A stretch of 51,793 bases of DNA, taken from the NCBI GenBank assembly GCA_017448545.1, contig JAFSLH010000015.1:1-51793 (forward strand). Direction: 5' to 3'. Below the pieces are notes generated by a model that searched no databases, was not told the DNA's origin, and saw nothing but the letters and a program-made list of their open reading frames with translations. The DNA is from Clostridia bacterium (GTDB lineage: Bacteria; Bacillota; Clostridia; Christensenellales; CAG-138). Made by a program: the position numbers and the translations under genes. Positions 7,707 through 18,014 of the stretch are shown here, piece by piece (the first letter of the stretch is position 1; each line of letters opens with the position of its first letter).

Positions 7707-9146
7707 TCACATGGATTCCGTTTTCTGCTTGCGGCGGAAGATCAAATTCCGGAACAGCAGCACGAGCATCAGCGCGAACAGCAGCACCAGCGCGCCGAGC
7801 GTGATGAACGTCATCAAAGTCGGCTCGCCCGCGATCGTGTCCTTGGCAACGAGGCCCAGCAGCAGCAGCATCGGCGCGCCGAGGATGATCGACCAAAGGT
7901 TCTGATAGATCACGTTGTTCGCCGCCGGCGTTTTGAACAGCGGGTCGACTTCGCGGAGCAGGATCAGGCCGGTGCTGACGGTACCGGTCAGCATGCCGTA
8001 CATGACGAGGAACTGTTCGTCCACATACCCCGCAAAGAACCGGCGCGCAAGGAACCGGACGTAGAAGAAGCTGACGAGCCCGCCGGTGATGCAGACAAGC
8101 AGCAGCGGCAGCCAGAATTCCCGATAGCGGAACGCGGAAAGATCGATCGACGCGATCGACGCAACGACCATCAGGTCGAACATCAGGCCGGAGATGCGCG
8201 TCAGCAAAAAGTCGTTCGTGTAATTGCGATGCACAAAACCGGCTTTCTTGCCGACCTTGAAGAACGCCTTCAGGATCGAAGCGGCCAGCATGCCGAACAG
8301 GAAGTTGAAGCCCCAGATCAGCGGCTTGACCGTGCTGATCAAAAACTTCACTCCGCTCAGATCGCACAGCGCGGAAAGCCCGAGCATGAGACCGTACGCG
8401 ATCCCGTACGCGGAAAAGACGAGCGCGAACTGCACGGTCAGCTTGTCGAGCGATTCGGAAAGCGGGATTTCGCCGCGCGTCGTGATGACGGCGGCGGTCA
8501 GGTCCTCTTTTTCCTCCGCGTTCTCGGTGCGCAGCTTGCCCTTTTTGGCGGCGATGTTCAGATAGATGACGCCGCCGATGCTCGCCGCGAGGAAGCCGCA
8601 GGCGGCGATCGAAAGGCCGAAGCTCGAACCGTGCGCAAACCCGTACTGGTTCATGTAGGTCGTGCCCCAGTTAAACGCCTGTCCGGGGCCCTGTCCGTAG
8701 CCCATCGGCAGCAGGATACCGGCCTGCGACCAGTTGCCGAGCAGATAGAACAGCAAAACCGTCAGGACGAGACCGACGATGGCCTGGATCAGATAGGTCG
8801 AGACTGTAATCAAAGAGGAATTGAACACGTCGCGCCGCGCTTCCTTGCTCGAGCGTTTCGGCGCGGACTGAAACGTCATCGCCACGATGCCGAGGCCGAG
8901 GCCGTGGTAGGTCAAGGACTCCACGGTCGTCGCGGAAAACGGCGAAGTACCGGTGATCGCGCGGAACACGCCGATAAAGAGCAGCACCAAAAAGCCGCCG
9001 ATGACGGAGCTCGGGATCAGGGATTTTTTCAAAAACGGAATCGAGCGCCTTAGACCGTTCGCCAATAGCATGGCCAAAAACAGCGCGCTCAGCGTGATCA
9101 GAAAGTCCCAGACCGGGTAATCCCAGAATTGAATGGAAGTTGTCAT
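7707..9146 (-). CDS. gltS: Sodium/glutamate symporter-like protein (GltS family)
   Basis: This 479-residue integral membrane protein has about 12 hydrophobic segments in two related halves, each with a glycine-rich pore motif. The first half contains MGYGQGPGQAFNWG and the second MYGMLTGTVSTGLILLREVDP, as expected for GltS-type symporters, which import glutamate with sodium. A soluble loop (about residues 200-225) separates the halves. Relatives are usually about 400 residues, so this is a longer, atypical member and substrate specificity is not certain. It has its own promoter and terminator and is divergent from an XRE-type regulator gene, which may control it. Confidence 0.8.
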   Translation of the reverse strand: MTTSIQFWDYPVWDFLITLSALFLAMLLANGLRRSIPFLKKSLIPSSVIGGFLVLLFIGVFRAITGTSPFSATTVESLTYHGLGLGIVAMTFQSAPKRSSKEARRDVFNSSLITVSTYLIQAIVGLVLTVLLFYLLGNWSQAGILLPMGYGQGPGQAFNWGTTYMNQYGFAHGSSFGLSIAACGFLAASIGGVIYLNIAAKKGKLRTENAEEKEDLTAAVITTRGEIPLSESLDKLTVQFALVFSAYGIAYGLMLGLSALCDLSGVKFLISTVKPLIWGFNFLFGMLAASILKAFFKVGKKAGFVHRNYTNDFLLTRISGLMFDLMVVASIASIDLSAFRYREFWLPLLLVCITGGLVSFFYVRFLARRFFAGYVDEQFLVMYGMLTGTVSTGLILLREVDPLFKTPAANNVIYQNLWSIILGAPMLLLLGLVAKDTIAGEPTLMTFITLGALVLLFALMLVLLFRNLIFRRKQKTESM

Positions 9147-9187
9147 GCCCGCAAAATACCATCCTGTTTCAAGTTGGTTGCGAATAT

Positions 9188-9216
9188 ATTATAGAACGTT
9201 TTTTCGAATGCGTCAA
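9188..9216 (-). promoter_or_regulatory. Promoter of the GltS-like gene
   Basis: Minus-strand TTGACG (9216-9211), a 17-base spacer and a perfect TATAAT (9193-9188). It lies back to back with the promoter of the divergent regulator, in a 213-base intergenic region. Confidence 0.82.
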
Positions 9217-9274
9217 TCGAAAAACCGAAAAACCGTTTTCCCCTATTTTTTTCGAGAATATGGGCGTTTTTTAC

Positions 9275-9303
9275 TTGACGGAACGCCGTTTGCTTGATAT
9301 TAT
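9275..9303 (+). promoter_or_regulatory. Promoter of the XRE-type regulator gene
   Basis: TTGACG (9275-9280), a 17-base spacer and TATTAT (9298-9303), about 57 bases before the start codon. Confidence 0.8.
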
Positions 9304-9310
9304 ATACCAA

Positions 9311-9347
9311 AATCCACAGCAAGACAAAATCCCAGCGACTGTGGATT
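9311..9347 (+). promoter_or_regulatory. Inverted repeat in the regulator leader, candidate operator
   Basis: AATCCACAG (9311-9319) and CTGTGGATT (9339-9347) are perfect 9-base inverted copies separated by 19 bases. They lie at and just after the expected transcription start of the regulator gene. This could be an autoregulatory operator for the regulator or an mRNA hairpin near the ribosome binding site. Confidence 0.5.
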
Positions 9348-9359
9348 CGAGGAAAACCC

Positions 9360-9743
9360 ATGGATGAATTGACCCTGTTGATCAAGAAGGAGATTAAGCG
9401 ACAGTACCGCAGTGTAAGACAGTTTTCGATGGCGATCGGCGTGCCGCAATCCACCATCGTGACCGCGCTGCAAAAAGGGATCGGCGGAACCTCGTTTTCG
9501 ACGATCATGACCATCTGCAAGGTGCTCGGCATTAAGCCGGTTCTCGGAGAACAGGGGATGTTTCTGGATCGGGAAAGCCGCACTTTGCTCGAACGGTATG
9601 CGCTCCTGGACGAGCGCGGCCGGCAGACCGTACGCGCGTTGACCGAAGTCGAAGTCCTTCGCGCAACAAACGACCCCCTGTATCTCGAGCTCGGCAAGCA
9701 TCTCAATCAGATGGCCGAAGAAAGACCGGCGGCGCAGCGCTGA
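9360..9743 (+). CDS. Small helix-turn-helix (XRE-like) regulator
   Basis: The 127-residue protein begins with an HTH domain of the XRE/lambda-repressor type: RSVRQFSMAIGVPQSTIVTALQKG is the helix-turn-helix (about residues 15-40), followed by GGTSFSTIMTICKVLGIKP. The C-terminal half is helical and charged and gives no clear ligand domain. The start at 9360 follows a GAGGA site; a longer in-frame ATG at 9294 would lie in the -10 box. The gene is monocistronic with its own promoter and terminator and is divergent from the GltS-like transporter, its most likely target (inference). Confidence 0.82.
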   Translation: MDELTLLIKKEIKRQYRSVRQFSMAIGVPQSTIVTALQKGIGGTSFSTIMTICKVLGIKPVLGEQGMFLDRESRTLLERYALLDERGRQTVRALTEVEVLRATNDPLYLELGKHLNQMAEERPAAQR

Positions 9744-9774
9744 AGCTGCACGGCAGCAAACCAAATTCCAATGG

Positions 9775-9801
9775 ACAGCACGGTAACCCCGTGCTGTTTT
9801 T
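9775..9801 (+). terminator. Rho-independent terminator of the regulator gene
   Basis: ACAGCACGG and CCGTGCTGT form a perfect 9-bp stem around a 5-base loop, followed by TTTTT. Confidence 0.9.
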
Positions 9802-9922
9802 GCGTTGCCGGCGCGGCGGCGGGCGACAGTTTGGGGCTTGCAAAGGCACAGGGGATCGGCTACAATACGAAGTGGAAGCGTTCCGTTCGGAGCGCGCCGA
9901 TCCTGTCCAAACGGAGGCGTTT

Positions 9923-10882
9923 ATGCTGTATTTTTCTCCGGTTCCGTCCGACCTTCTGGTGCGGCCGTTTGACGAGCGGCGCATTCTTTGCGCGTTTCAC
10001 GACATCGACGGGACGCATTCTTTGATCCGCGACTGGCCGCCGGTCATGAGCATCGTTCTGGACTACGCGGAGCACAACGGCGTACCGGACGGGTACGACA
10101 GCGACGAAAACGTGCGGCGGATCGCTTCGCTGGCCGGGACGAAGCCGCTGCCGGTGACCGATGGTTTCTGCATCGAATCGGCGGGCCTGTCCGCGCTGAC
10201 GCAGATGGAATGGGCGCTCAGGCGGGCGATCGAGGCGGGCACGGTGCAGGTCGACTGCGATCGCGCCGAGAACCGGGAAAAGATCGAGCGGATCCGCGGC
10301 GGCGAAGAAGTATTCCCCGAGCTGCCCGATTCGCCGGAGCTCGAAGCGTTCCTCACCGAGCATACGCCGCGGCTGTTCCGGTTCTATGAAAAGGTGCTGA
10401 ACCTGTTTTGCCGGGATCGGAACCTCGAACTTGCAAAGCGGGACCCGGATCGGTTCATCGTGCCGGGCTCGCCCGCGTTCATGCGGTTTCTGCACGACCG
10501 CGGCGTCAAGAACTATTTCGTAACCGGCGCGGTCGTCGAAAAGGGCATGGGCATGCACGAGGAGGTCGTGACGCTCGGCTACCCGATCGGGCCGGGCGAG
10601 GTCGTGGAGGACATCATCGGCTCAACCTGGACGGAAAAGCTGCCGAAGGACGTGATCATGGAGCAGCTTGCGCAGCGGCTCGGCCTCTCCGGCGCGGAGA
10701 TCCTCGTCGTGGGCGACGGGCGAAGCGAGATTTCCGCCGGAGAGAAGATGGGCGCCGTGATGATTTCGCGGCTGCCGGAAACGGCGACGTACCAGCGGGA
10801 GCTGCACCGGCGGCTCGGGACGCATGTGATCGTTTCGGATTACTGCAGCCCGGCGCTGTATGCCATGTTTTCGGATCGCTGA
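9923..10882 (+). CDS. HAD-superfamily hydrolase
   Basis: This 319-residue protein has the four HAD motifs: I, HDIDGT (nucleophile Asp near residue 27 and acid/base Asp two positions later); II, VTGAV; III, a Lys in WTEKLPKD; and IV, VVGDGRSEISAGEKMG. A long helical cap lies between motifs I and II. This layout fits a phosphatase or mutase with a large C1-type cap; I do not recognise the substrate. The start at 9923 follows GGAGG, whereas the open frame continues upstream through the previous terminator. The next gene starts 10 bases after the stop codon with its own GAGGAGG, so the two are likely one operon. Confidence 0.8.
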   Translation: MLYFSPVPSDLLVRPFDERRILCAFHDIDGTHSLIRDWPPVMSIVLDYAEHNGVPDGYDSDENVRRIASLAGTKPLPVTDGFCIESAGLSALTQMEWALRRAIEAGTVQVDCDRAENREKIERIRGGEEVFPELPDSPELEAFLTEHTPRLFRFYEKVLNLFCRDRNLELAKRDPDRFIVPGSPAFMRFLHDRGVKNYFVTGAVVEKGMGMHEEVVTLGYPIGPGEVVEDIIGSTWTEKLPKDVIMEQLAQRLGLSGAEILVVGDGRSEISAGEKMGAVMISRLPETATYQRELHRRLGTHVIVSDYCSPALYAMFSDR

Positions 10883-10892
10883 GGAGGCGGCT

Positions 10893-11873
10893 ATGGACTA
10901 TCGGTATCTGGATTTTTCGGGCATTCGGACGGATACGGCGTTTCACCGCAAAAACCTTGTCCGGATCGACACGCTGCTGACGCCGGGGGTCGACCCGGAA
11001 CCGGAATGGGACGGCGGCGAAGCGTTTGACGCGCTGATCGCGAGGATCATCGACGCGCGGAAAAACGGCCGCCCGGTGATCTGGTCGCAGGGCGCGCATG
11101 TGATCAAGAACAGCCTTTCACGCTACCTGATCGACCTGATGCGGCGCGGCGTGATCACGCATATCGCCGGGAACGGCGCGTGCAGCATCCATGATTTCGA
11201 GCTCGCGTATCTCGGCGGGACGAGCGAGGACGTGCCGACGGCGCTGGAGGACGGCACGTTCGGCATGTGGGAGGAGACCGGCGGCTGGATGAACGCCGCG
11301 CTGCAGTACGGCGCCGCGCGCGAGATGGGCTACGGCGAATCGCTCGCATACTATATCGAGACGCACCCGGATGCTTTCCCGTATCGTGAGGACTGCGTGC
11401 TGTACATGGCGTACAAGCTCGGCGTTCCGGCGACGTTTCACATCGCGCTCGGCACCGACATCATCCACCAGCACCCGACGGTGGACTTCGGCGCGATCGG
11501 CAAGACGAGCGGGATCGACTTTCATCGGTACTGCGCGTCCGTTTCCGAACTGGACGGCGGTGTGTTTTTGAATTTCGGGTCCTCCGTGATCGGGCCGGAG
11601 GTGTTTTTGAAGGCGATTTCGATTTCGCGCAACCTCGGCTTCGATACCCGGCGGATCACGACGGCAAATTTCGACCTGGTCCCGCTCGGCGATTACCGCG
11701 TGAAGATCGGGTACGACGATCCGCATTACTATTACCGTCCGCGCAAGAACATCGTGAACCGTCCGCCGCAGAACGGCGGGATCGGCTGGCACTTCGTCGG
11801 CGATCACAAGCAGACGGTTCCGGCGATCTGGCGGCGGCTGTCGACAGTATTTTTGACGCCGGAAAACGACTGA
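10893..11873 (+). CDS. Conserved protein of unknown function, deoxyhypusine synthase-like
   Basis: The 326-residue protein shows distinct conserved motifs: GRPVIWSQGAHVIKNSLS, THIAGNGACSIHDFELAYLGGTSEDV, ETGGWMNAAL, HIALGTDIIHQHP and FLNFGSSVIGPEVFLKA. I recall a bacterial family with this set that is usually annotated as hypothetical or as distantly related to deoxyhypusine synthase. The Gly-rich stretches and the histidines in DIIHQHP could form a nucleotide or metal site. It is paired with the upstream HAD hydrolase, which suggests a joint metabolic step, perhaps on a phosphorylated sugar. No reaction can be assigned. The start at 10893 follows GAGGAGG. Confidence 0.75.
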   Translation: MDYRYLDFSGIRTDTAFHRKNLVRIDTLLTPGVDPEPEWDGGEAFDALIARIIDARKNGRPVIWSQGAHVIKNSLSRYLIDLMRRGVITHIAGNGACSIHDFELAYLGGTSEDVPTALEDGTFGMWEETGGWMNAALQYGAAREMGYGESLAYYIETHPDAFPYREDCVLYMAYKLGVPATFHIALGTDIIHQHPTVDFGAIGKTSGIDFHRYCASVSELDGGVFLNFGSSVIGPEVFLKAISISRNLGFDTRRITTANFDLVPLGDYRVKIGYDDPHYYYRPRKNIVNRPPQNGGIGWHFVGDHKQTVPAIWRRLSTVFLTPEND

Positions 11874-11882
11874 ACAGAATGA

Positions 11883-11928
11883 CGCGTCCCGGCACGGCGT
11901 TTGCTCCGTGCGTCGGGACGCGTTTTTT
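11883..11928 (+). terminator. Rho-independent terminator
   Basis: CGCGTCCCG-GCACGG pairs with CCGTGC-GT-CGGGACGCG, a long stem with a small bulge, followed by TTTTTT. It ends the HAD / unknown-protein operon and lies just before the convergent galactanase gene. Confidence 0.9.
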
Positions 11929-11944
11929 GCGTTTCTGATGTTCT

Positions 11945-13715
<1,771 letters not shown>

Positions 13716-13719
13716 CGGA

Positions 13720-14157
13720 TTACAAGGTTGCCGAAAGAATTGCGGCGAACGCAAAGATACAGGCGAGCGCAGCCATGATGACCGTCAGAACGATGCCGCA
13801 GATAAACGATGCAAGGCCGAGCACGTGCGCCACGACCGAGACCGGCGGACGGCGAACGCCTGCCGCGCGCGCTTCCAGGCCCACTTCCCGCGCGCGCCTC
13901 CATGCCATCCAGCCGAGGACCAGCATGACGACGCCCGCGATCAGCATTCCGACGAAGAAGATCAGCATTGCCGAAAAGACCGGCGCCGGCGTCTCCAGCT
14001 CCCAATCGTTCGCAATCAGATTGCCGAACAGACCGAACAGGAACCCGAAATACCCGATCAGGATCAGGACCGTCGGGATCGCATCGGCCAGGATGCCGAA
14101 GAGCAGCGCTTTTTTCGACCGTGCCTGCAGTTCAAGCTGCATGTTGTTCTGTTCCAT
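13720..14157 (-). CDS. Small multi-pass membrane protein, unknown function
   Basis: This 145-residue protein has four predicted membrane helices and a short hydrophilic N-terminus. Its loop VLGWMAWRRAREVGLEARAAG corresponds to the loop of the downstream paralogue. AGGAGG lies 7 bases before the start. The gene follows the upp terminator by about 30 bases, so read-through from upp or a promoter I cannot see must drive it. No function can be assigned. Confidence 0.72.
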   Translation of the reverse strand: MEQNNMQLELQARSKKALLFGILADAIPTVLILIGYFGFLFGLFGNLIANDWELETPAPVFSAMLIFFVGMLIAGVVMLVLGWMAWRRAREVGLEARAAGVRRPPVSVVAHVLGLASFICGIVLTVIMAALACIFAFAAILSATL

Positions 14158-14184
14158 ACAAAAATCCTCCTTCTGATAAAATAA

Positions 14185-14206
14185 CGGGAGCCGCCCACGG
14201 CTCCCG
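14185..14206 (-). terminator. Rho-independent terminator of upp
   Basis: CGGGAGCCG and CGGCTCCCG form a perfect 9-bp stem around 4 bases, followed on the minus strand by TTATTTTAT. Confidence 0.85.
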
Positions 14207-14217
14207 CGTTTTGCTGT

Positions 14218-14856
14218 TTATTTCGTTCCGAAAATGCGGTCGCCTGCGTCGCCGAGGCCGGGAACGATGTACATATGATCGTTCAGCTCCTTATCGAGCG
14301 CCGCGCAGTAGAGCTTGATATCCGGGTGGTTCGTCATGACGCGATCCACGCCCGGAACCGCCGCGATCAGGCAGACAAGGCGGATATCCTTGCAGCCGTA
14401 CCGGTTCTTCAGGATATCAATCGTCGCCGTCAGGCTGCCGCCGGTGGCAAACATCGGCTCGAGAACGATGACCGTGCTTTCCGCAACGTCTTCCGGCAGC
14501 TTGCAGTAGTATTCGACCGGCTGCTTCGTTTCCGGATCGCGATACAGGCCGATGTGGCCGACGCGGGCGTTCGGGAGCAGGGACGTAACGCCCTCCACCA
14601 TGCCGAGACCGGCGCGCAGAATCGGAACCAGCGAAATCTTCTTATCGGAAAGAACCATCGTCTTGGTCTTGGCAACCGGGGTTTCGATCTCGGTCTCCAC
14701 GAGCTCCAGATCCTTGGTGACCTCATAGACCATCAGCATCGCAAGTTCCTTGACAAGCGTGCGGAATTCCTTCGTTCCGGTGTTTTTGTCACGCAGAAGC
14801 GAAATCTTATGCTGAATCAACGGGTGATCGAATACGAATACATTTTCGTGCTGCAT
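14218..14856 (-). CDS. upp: Uracil phosphoribosyltransferase
   Basis: This cytoplasmic enzyme of 212 residues salvages uracil to UMP using PRPP. It matches bacterial Upp over its full length: [22 protein letters not shown] at the N-terminus, [14 protein letters not shown], the PRPP loop EPMFATGGS (the first residue is usually Asp, here Glu) and the uracil-binding end [17 protein letters not shown]. It is a single gene with its own promoter and terminator. AAGGAG lies 7 bases before the start. Confidence 0.97.
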   Translation of the reverse strand: MQHENVFVFDHPLIQHKISLLRDKNTGTKEFRTLVKELAMLMVYEVTKDLELVETEIETPVAKTKTMVLSDKKISLVPILRAGLGMVEGVTSLLPNARVGHIGLYRDPETKQPVEYYCKLPEDVAESTVIVLEPMFATGGSLTATIDILKNRYGCKDIRLVCLIAAVPGVDRVMTNHPDIKLYCAALDKELNDHMYIVPGLGDAGDRIFGTK

Positions 14857-14882
14857 ACAAATTCTCCTTTTGAATTTTTTTC

Positions 14883-14911
14883 AGTATACCACATTTTTCC
14901 GAAACACGCAA
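14883..14911 (-). promoter_or_regulatory. Promoter of upp
   Basis: Minus-strand TTGCGT (14911-14906), a 17-base spacer and TATACT (14888-14883) with a TG-rich extended -10 context. No uracil-responsive (PyrR or UTP) leader is visible in the short 5' region. Confidence 0.72.
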
Positions 14912-14949
14912 TCCTTTTTCGACAAAGACCCGTGATTTTACGCTTCGGC

Positions 14950-16818
14950 TCATCCCCAGATGCGGTACGCCATCAGAAAGTGTTCCTTCCAGTACGAACC
15001 GGTCAGCACCGTATCCGTGATGCGCACCTTGCCCGCGCTCGAGGACGCGTCGATCATTTTTCCGTTGCCGAGATAGATGCCGACGTGGCCCTTGCCGTTA
15101 CCTGTGCCGGAGAACACGAGGACGTCGCCGCGCCGAAGATCGCCGCGATCCGTGATGCGCAGATACTTTTTGCAGGTCGTCCAGCCCTTGCTCGTCATGT
15201 AGCTCTGCTTGACGCCCGCCTGGTTCAGGCACCAGTAGACGAAGCCGGAGCAGTCGAACCGGTCGGGGCCCTTCGCGCCGGACACGTACGGACAGCCGAG
15301 TTTGCTTTCGGCGATCGCGATGAACGCTTCCACGCCGTCGCCGTAGTCGATTGTGCTGCCGCTCGAACCCGTATCGCCCGCCGGCGGTTCGGTCGGATTC
15401 GGCGTTTCGGTCACGGTCGGTACTTCGGTTTCGCTCGGCTCCTCCGTCCCCTTCGGCGTCGCCGTCGGCTTCGGCGTCTTGGTCGGCTTCGGCGTCGCCG
15501 TGACTTTGGGCGTCGGATCGGTTCCGCTCGGCGTGCTTGTGGGCTTCGGCGTTGCAGTCGGCTTCGGCGTTTTGGTCGGTTTCGGCGTGGCCGTTACTTT
15601 GGGGGTCGGGGTCGGCGTCTTGGTCGGCTTCGGCGTCGGCTTGGCGACCGCGCTGCTCGCAAACAGCGCGCCGATCGTTTCCGCGTCCGCTTCCCCGCTT
15701 TGCGGGAGCTTGTTCTGCTTCTGGAACGCGGTCACCGCCGCCTCCGTTTTGTCGCCGAAATAGCCGGTCGCCTGCGAGGACGAAAGGTAGTTCAGTTTGG
15801 CAAGCCTGAGCTGGATATGCTCCACATCGTCGCCCTGCACGTCCTTTCGGAACACAAACGGCACGGCGTCGCCCGATTCGAGCAGGCGCATCGTCGTTCG
15901 GCCGAGGTTGCCGTCCACAACCAGCCCGTTTTCGCTCTGGAACCGCTCGACCGCGGCGCGCGTCATCTTGCCGAACACGCCGTCCGGCAGCCCCGCGAGG
16001 TATCCGAGCGCAAGGAGCCGCTGCTGATATGTGCGAATCTCCTCGTCCGTATCGCCGAGCGCATAGAACCGGCCGACGGAGTTTTCGTCGAACAGAGATT
16101 CAATGAGGCTGTTGTCCACGATCGACGTTTCGGGGAGCCCGTTGCGTCGACAGAAATCGAGAATCGCGTTTTCGGTCCCTTCGCCGTAAATATCGGTCGT
16201 ATCGGTTTCGGGCAGATAGCCGAGTTCAATCAGCCGCTCCTTGACCAGCGCGACCGCGTCGCCGGAAAACCCGCGCACGAGCGCGTAGGACAGCGCGTCG
16301 TCCCGGTAGAGCGCAGCGTACGTTTTCGGATCGACCGCGCCGGAGACCTCGAGCCCGTTGCGCAGCTGGAACGCGCGGATCGCGTTTGCCGTGCCCTCGG
16401 TAAACTCGTCGCTCGGCTGCTCGAAATCCAGATAATCAAGCTGCATCAGCCGGATCGAAACGTCGATGACAAGCGGCTGGCGGTCGCCCTCGAGCAGCGT
16501 GTCCCCCGCGGCGGGGTTCTTGGTCGGCACCGGCGACGGCGTCGGCTCCGCGGTCGGCGTCGGCTCCGGCGTCGGAATCGGCGTGCCGGGCGCGACAATC
16601 GCGATGTTGTCTTCGAACGCGGCATAAGCGACGGCGATCGGCGCGCTCTCCGCCGTGCCCTCGGGCGAGGGCGTCGGGTATGCGTCCGCAAAAACGGCAT
16701 GCAGAACGGTCGGCCGGAATGCGATCCAGACCGCGATGCACGCGCCGAAAAAAGCGATCGAAAGGATCACTTCCAGGGCGATGCGCCCGGCTTTTCGATT
16801 CGGCTTTTCGTTCTTCAT
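14950..16818 (-). CDS. NlpC/P60 peptidoglycan hydrolase with peptidoglycan-binding repeats
   Basis: This 622-residue secreted or membrane-anchored protein starts with a single membrane helix (about residues 13-33), followed by Pro/Thr-rich spacers. Peptidoglycan-binding-like repeats follow (for example LMQLDYLDFEQPSDEFTEGTANAIRAFQ cut short here, LLALGYLAGLPDGVFG and LAKLNYLSSSQATGYFG). A long Pro-Thr-Lys repeat linker precedes the C-terminal NlpC/P60 domain. The catalytic Cys lies in RFDCSGFVYWC and the His in GHVGIYLGNGKMID. It probably cleaves stem peptides in the cell wall. The start at 16818 follows GGAGC. The linker is encoded by near-identical direct DNA repeats (about 15,400-15,640), a likely site of length variation. 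Confidence 0.92.
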   Translation of the reverse strand: MKNEKPNRKAGRIALEVILSIAFFGACIAVWIAFRPTVLHAVFADAYPTPSPEGTAESAPIAVAYAAFEDNIAIVAPGTPIPTPEPTPTAEPTPSPVPTKNPAAGDTLLEGDRQPLVIDVSIRLMQLDYLDFEQPSDEFTEGTANAIRAFQLRNGLEVSGAVDPKTYAALYRDDALSYALVRGFSGDAVALVKERLIELGYLPETDTTDIYGEGTENAILDFCRRNGLPETSIVDNSLIESLFDENSVGRFYALGDTDEEIRTYQQRLLALGYLAGLPDGVFGKMTRAAVERFQSENGLVVDGNLGRTTMRLLESGDAVPFVFRKDVQGDDVEHIQLRLAKLNYLSSSQATGYFGDKTEAAVTAFQKQNKLPQSGEADAETIGALFASSAVAKPTPKPTKTPTPTPKVTATPKPTKTPKPTATPKPTSTPSGTDPTPKVTATPKPTKTPKPTATPKGTEEPSETEVPTVTETPNPTEPPAGDTGSSGSTIDYGDGVEAFIAIAESKLGCPYVSGAKGPDRFDCSGFVYWCLNQAGVKQSYMTSKGWTTCKKYLRITDRGDLRRGDVLVFSGTGNGKGHVGIYLGNGKMIDASSSAGKVRITDTVLTGSYWKEHFLMAYRIWG

Positions 16819-16932
16819 GGCGGCTCCCGATTGGATTTGCATACAGCATACCAAACGGATGCAACAGAATTACGCAAAAAATATGAAAAAAATGCAAACA
16901 AACCATCGAATCGGCATACGCTGCACAGAAAA

Positions 16933-17155
16933 AAGAGACTGTTCAAAACTTTGACCAGCCTCTTGTGAATTCTCGCTTCGCTCCGTGAATTGTCCTTCGG
17001 ACGTGAATTGACCGCTTCGCGGACGTGAATTGACGGCAAAGCCGTCGTAAAGGAAGCCTTTCCGGATGGAACACATTTATCACGACAACGCAGTTGTCAA
17101 TTCACGCGTTTACGCAATTCACGGCGCAGCCAATTCACGCGTTTACGCAATTCAC
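16933..17155. repeat. GTGAATTG / CAATTCAC micro-hairpin array (copy A)
   Basis: The element opens with an imperfect hairpin (16933-16964). GTGAATT-type motifs start at 16965, 16985, 17003 and 17025, and the inverted CAATTCAC motif starts at 17098, 17115, 17131 and 17148. The spacers are tiny palindromes such as TCCTTCGGA, CCGCTTCGCGG, GACGGCAAAGCCGTC and GGCGCAGCC. The arms flank a central segment with TTTCCGGATGGAAC and TTTATCACGAC, also present in copy B. The array stops one base before the MgtC-like stop codon and fills the 338-base gap before the NlpC gene. No protein-coding gene is seen. Confidence 0.8.
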
Positions 17156-17156
17156 C

Positions 17157-17885
17157 TTATTTGCCGAGTTCGCAGCGGATCTCGCGGATGCCCTCGTTCG
17201 ATTCGAGGAAACCGCTGAGGTCGCTGAGCGTCATATCCTGCGACATGCGCAGCGTCAGGTCGTAGGTCGCGCTGCCGTCCTCGTCGAACGCGATCTTGCT
17301 CGCCACGATCTGCATCTTGTGCGCGGAGATGTACTGGTTCAGCGCGGCACGGAACGCGTCGGACCGCTGGACGTGGCAGTGAATCTGCCCGACGATCATC
17401 GAATCGGCGCTGAGCGCGTACTTGTGCATAAAGACCTGCAGAAGCGCGACGACCGCGGTTGCGAAAATGCCGATGACGTACATACCGGCGCCGATCGCAA
17501 GACCGATGCCCGCCGTCGCCCAGATGCCCGCCGCCGTGGTCAGACCGCGGATCGACGTGCCGTTGCGGAAGATGATGCCGGCGCCGAGGAACGAAACGCC
17601 GCTGATGATCTGCGCGGCGAGACGCGCCGGGTCCGTGCCCTTGGAACCGAAGATGCCGTTTCCGGTCGGATCGACAAGATCGGCAAAACCGTACTTGCTG
17701 ACCACCATCATCAGCGACGCCGCGCAGCAGACGATGATGTGCGTCCGGATACCGGCCTCCTTGAACCGTTTGCTGCGCTCAAACCCGATCGCCGCGCCGC
17801 AAACGCAGGCCACCAGAATCCGCGCAAAAAACTCGAGGTATTGCACGATCGAAAACTGCCCCAGCATATAGCCGCCCAAAGTCAT
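17157..17885 (-). CDS. MgtC/SapB family membrane protein
   Basis: The 242-residue protein has the MgtC/SapB core: about five membrane helices with FARILVACVCGAAIGFERSKRFKEAGIRTHIIVCCAASLMM, then RLAAQIISGVSFLGAGIIFRNGTSIRGLTTAAGIWATAGIGLAIGAG (cited in parts), followed by a cytoplasmic domain resembling an ACT fold (from about residue 165). Family members support growth at low magnesium or acid tolerance by acting on ATP synthase or ion balance; here the role is not known. It is divergent from a LysR-type regulator. Its 3' end abuts a repeat array. Confidence 0.9.
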   Translation of the reverse strand: MTLGGYMLGQFSIVQYLEFFARILVACVCGAAIGFERSKRFKEAGIRTHIIVCCAASLMMVVSKYGFADLVDPTGNGIFGSKGTDPARLAAQIISGVSFLGAGIIFRNGTSIRGLTTAAGIWATAGIGLAIGAGMYVIGIFATAVVALLQVFMHKYALSADSMIVGQIHCHVQRSDAFRAALNQYISAHKMQIVASKIAFDEDGSATYDLTLRMSQDMTLSDLSGFLESNEGIREIRCELGK

Positions 17886-17912
17886 GCCGCAAATCCGCCT
17901 TTCCGCTCTTGA

Positions 17913-17941
17913 TTTTGCCTTGTGGATTCTGTTATTATAAT
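17913..17941 (+). promoter_or_regulatory. Possible promoter of the LysR-type gene
   Basis: A perfect TATAAT (17936-17941) is preceded at 17 bases by a weak TTTTGC (17913-17918), or at 15 bases by TTGCCT. It lies about 70 bases before the start codon, in the 129-base divergent region. Confidence 0.5.
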
Positions 17942-18014
17942 GGAAGAAATGAATTTTGTAAAATCATTTTTACAAACAGTGCGATAAAAAATCTTTATAG
18001 ATGCGGGGTGTCTT

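Noticed and set aside
16933-17155. CRISPR or tandem-repeat array
   Set aside because: The 7-8 base motif is too short, the spacers are palindromic and only 9 to 14 bases long, and the arms are inverted relative to each other.
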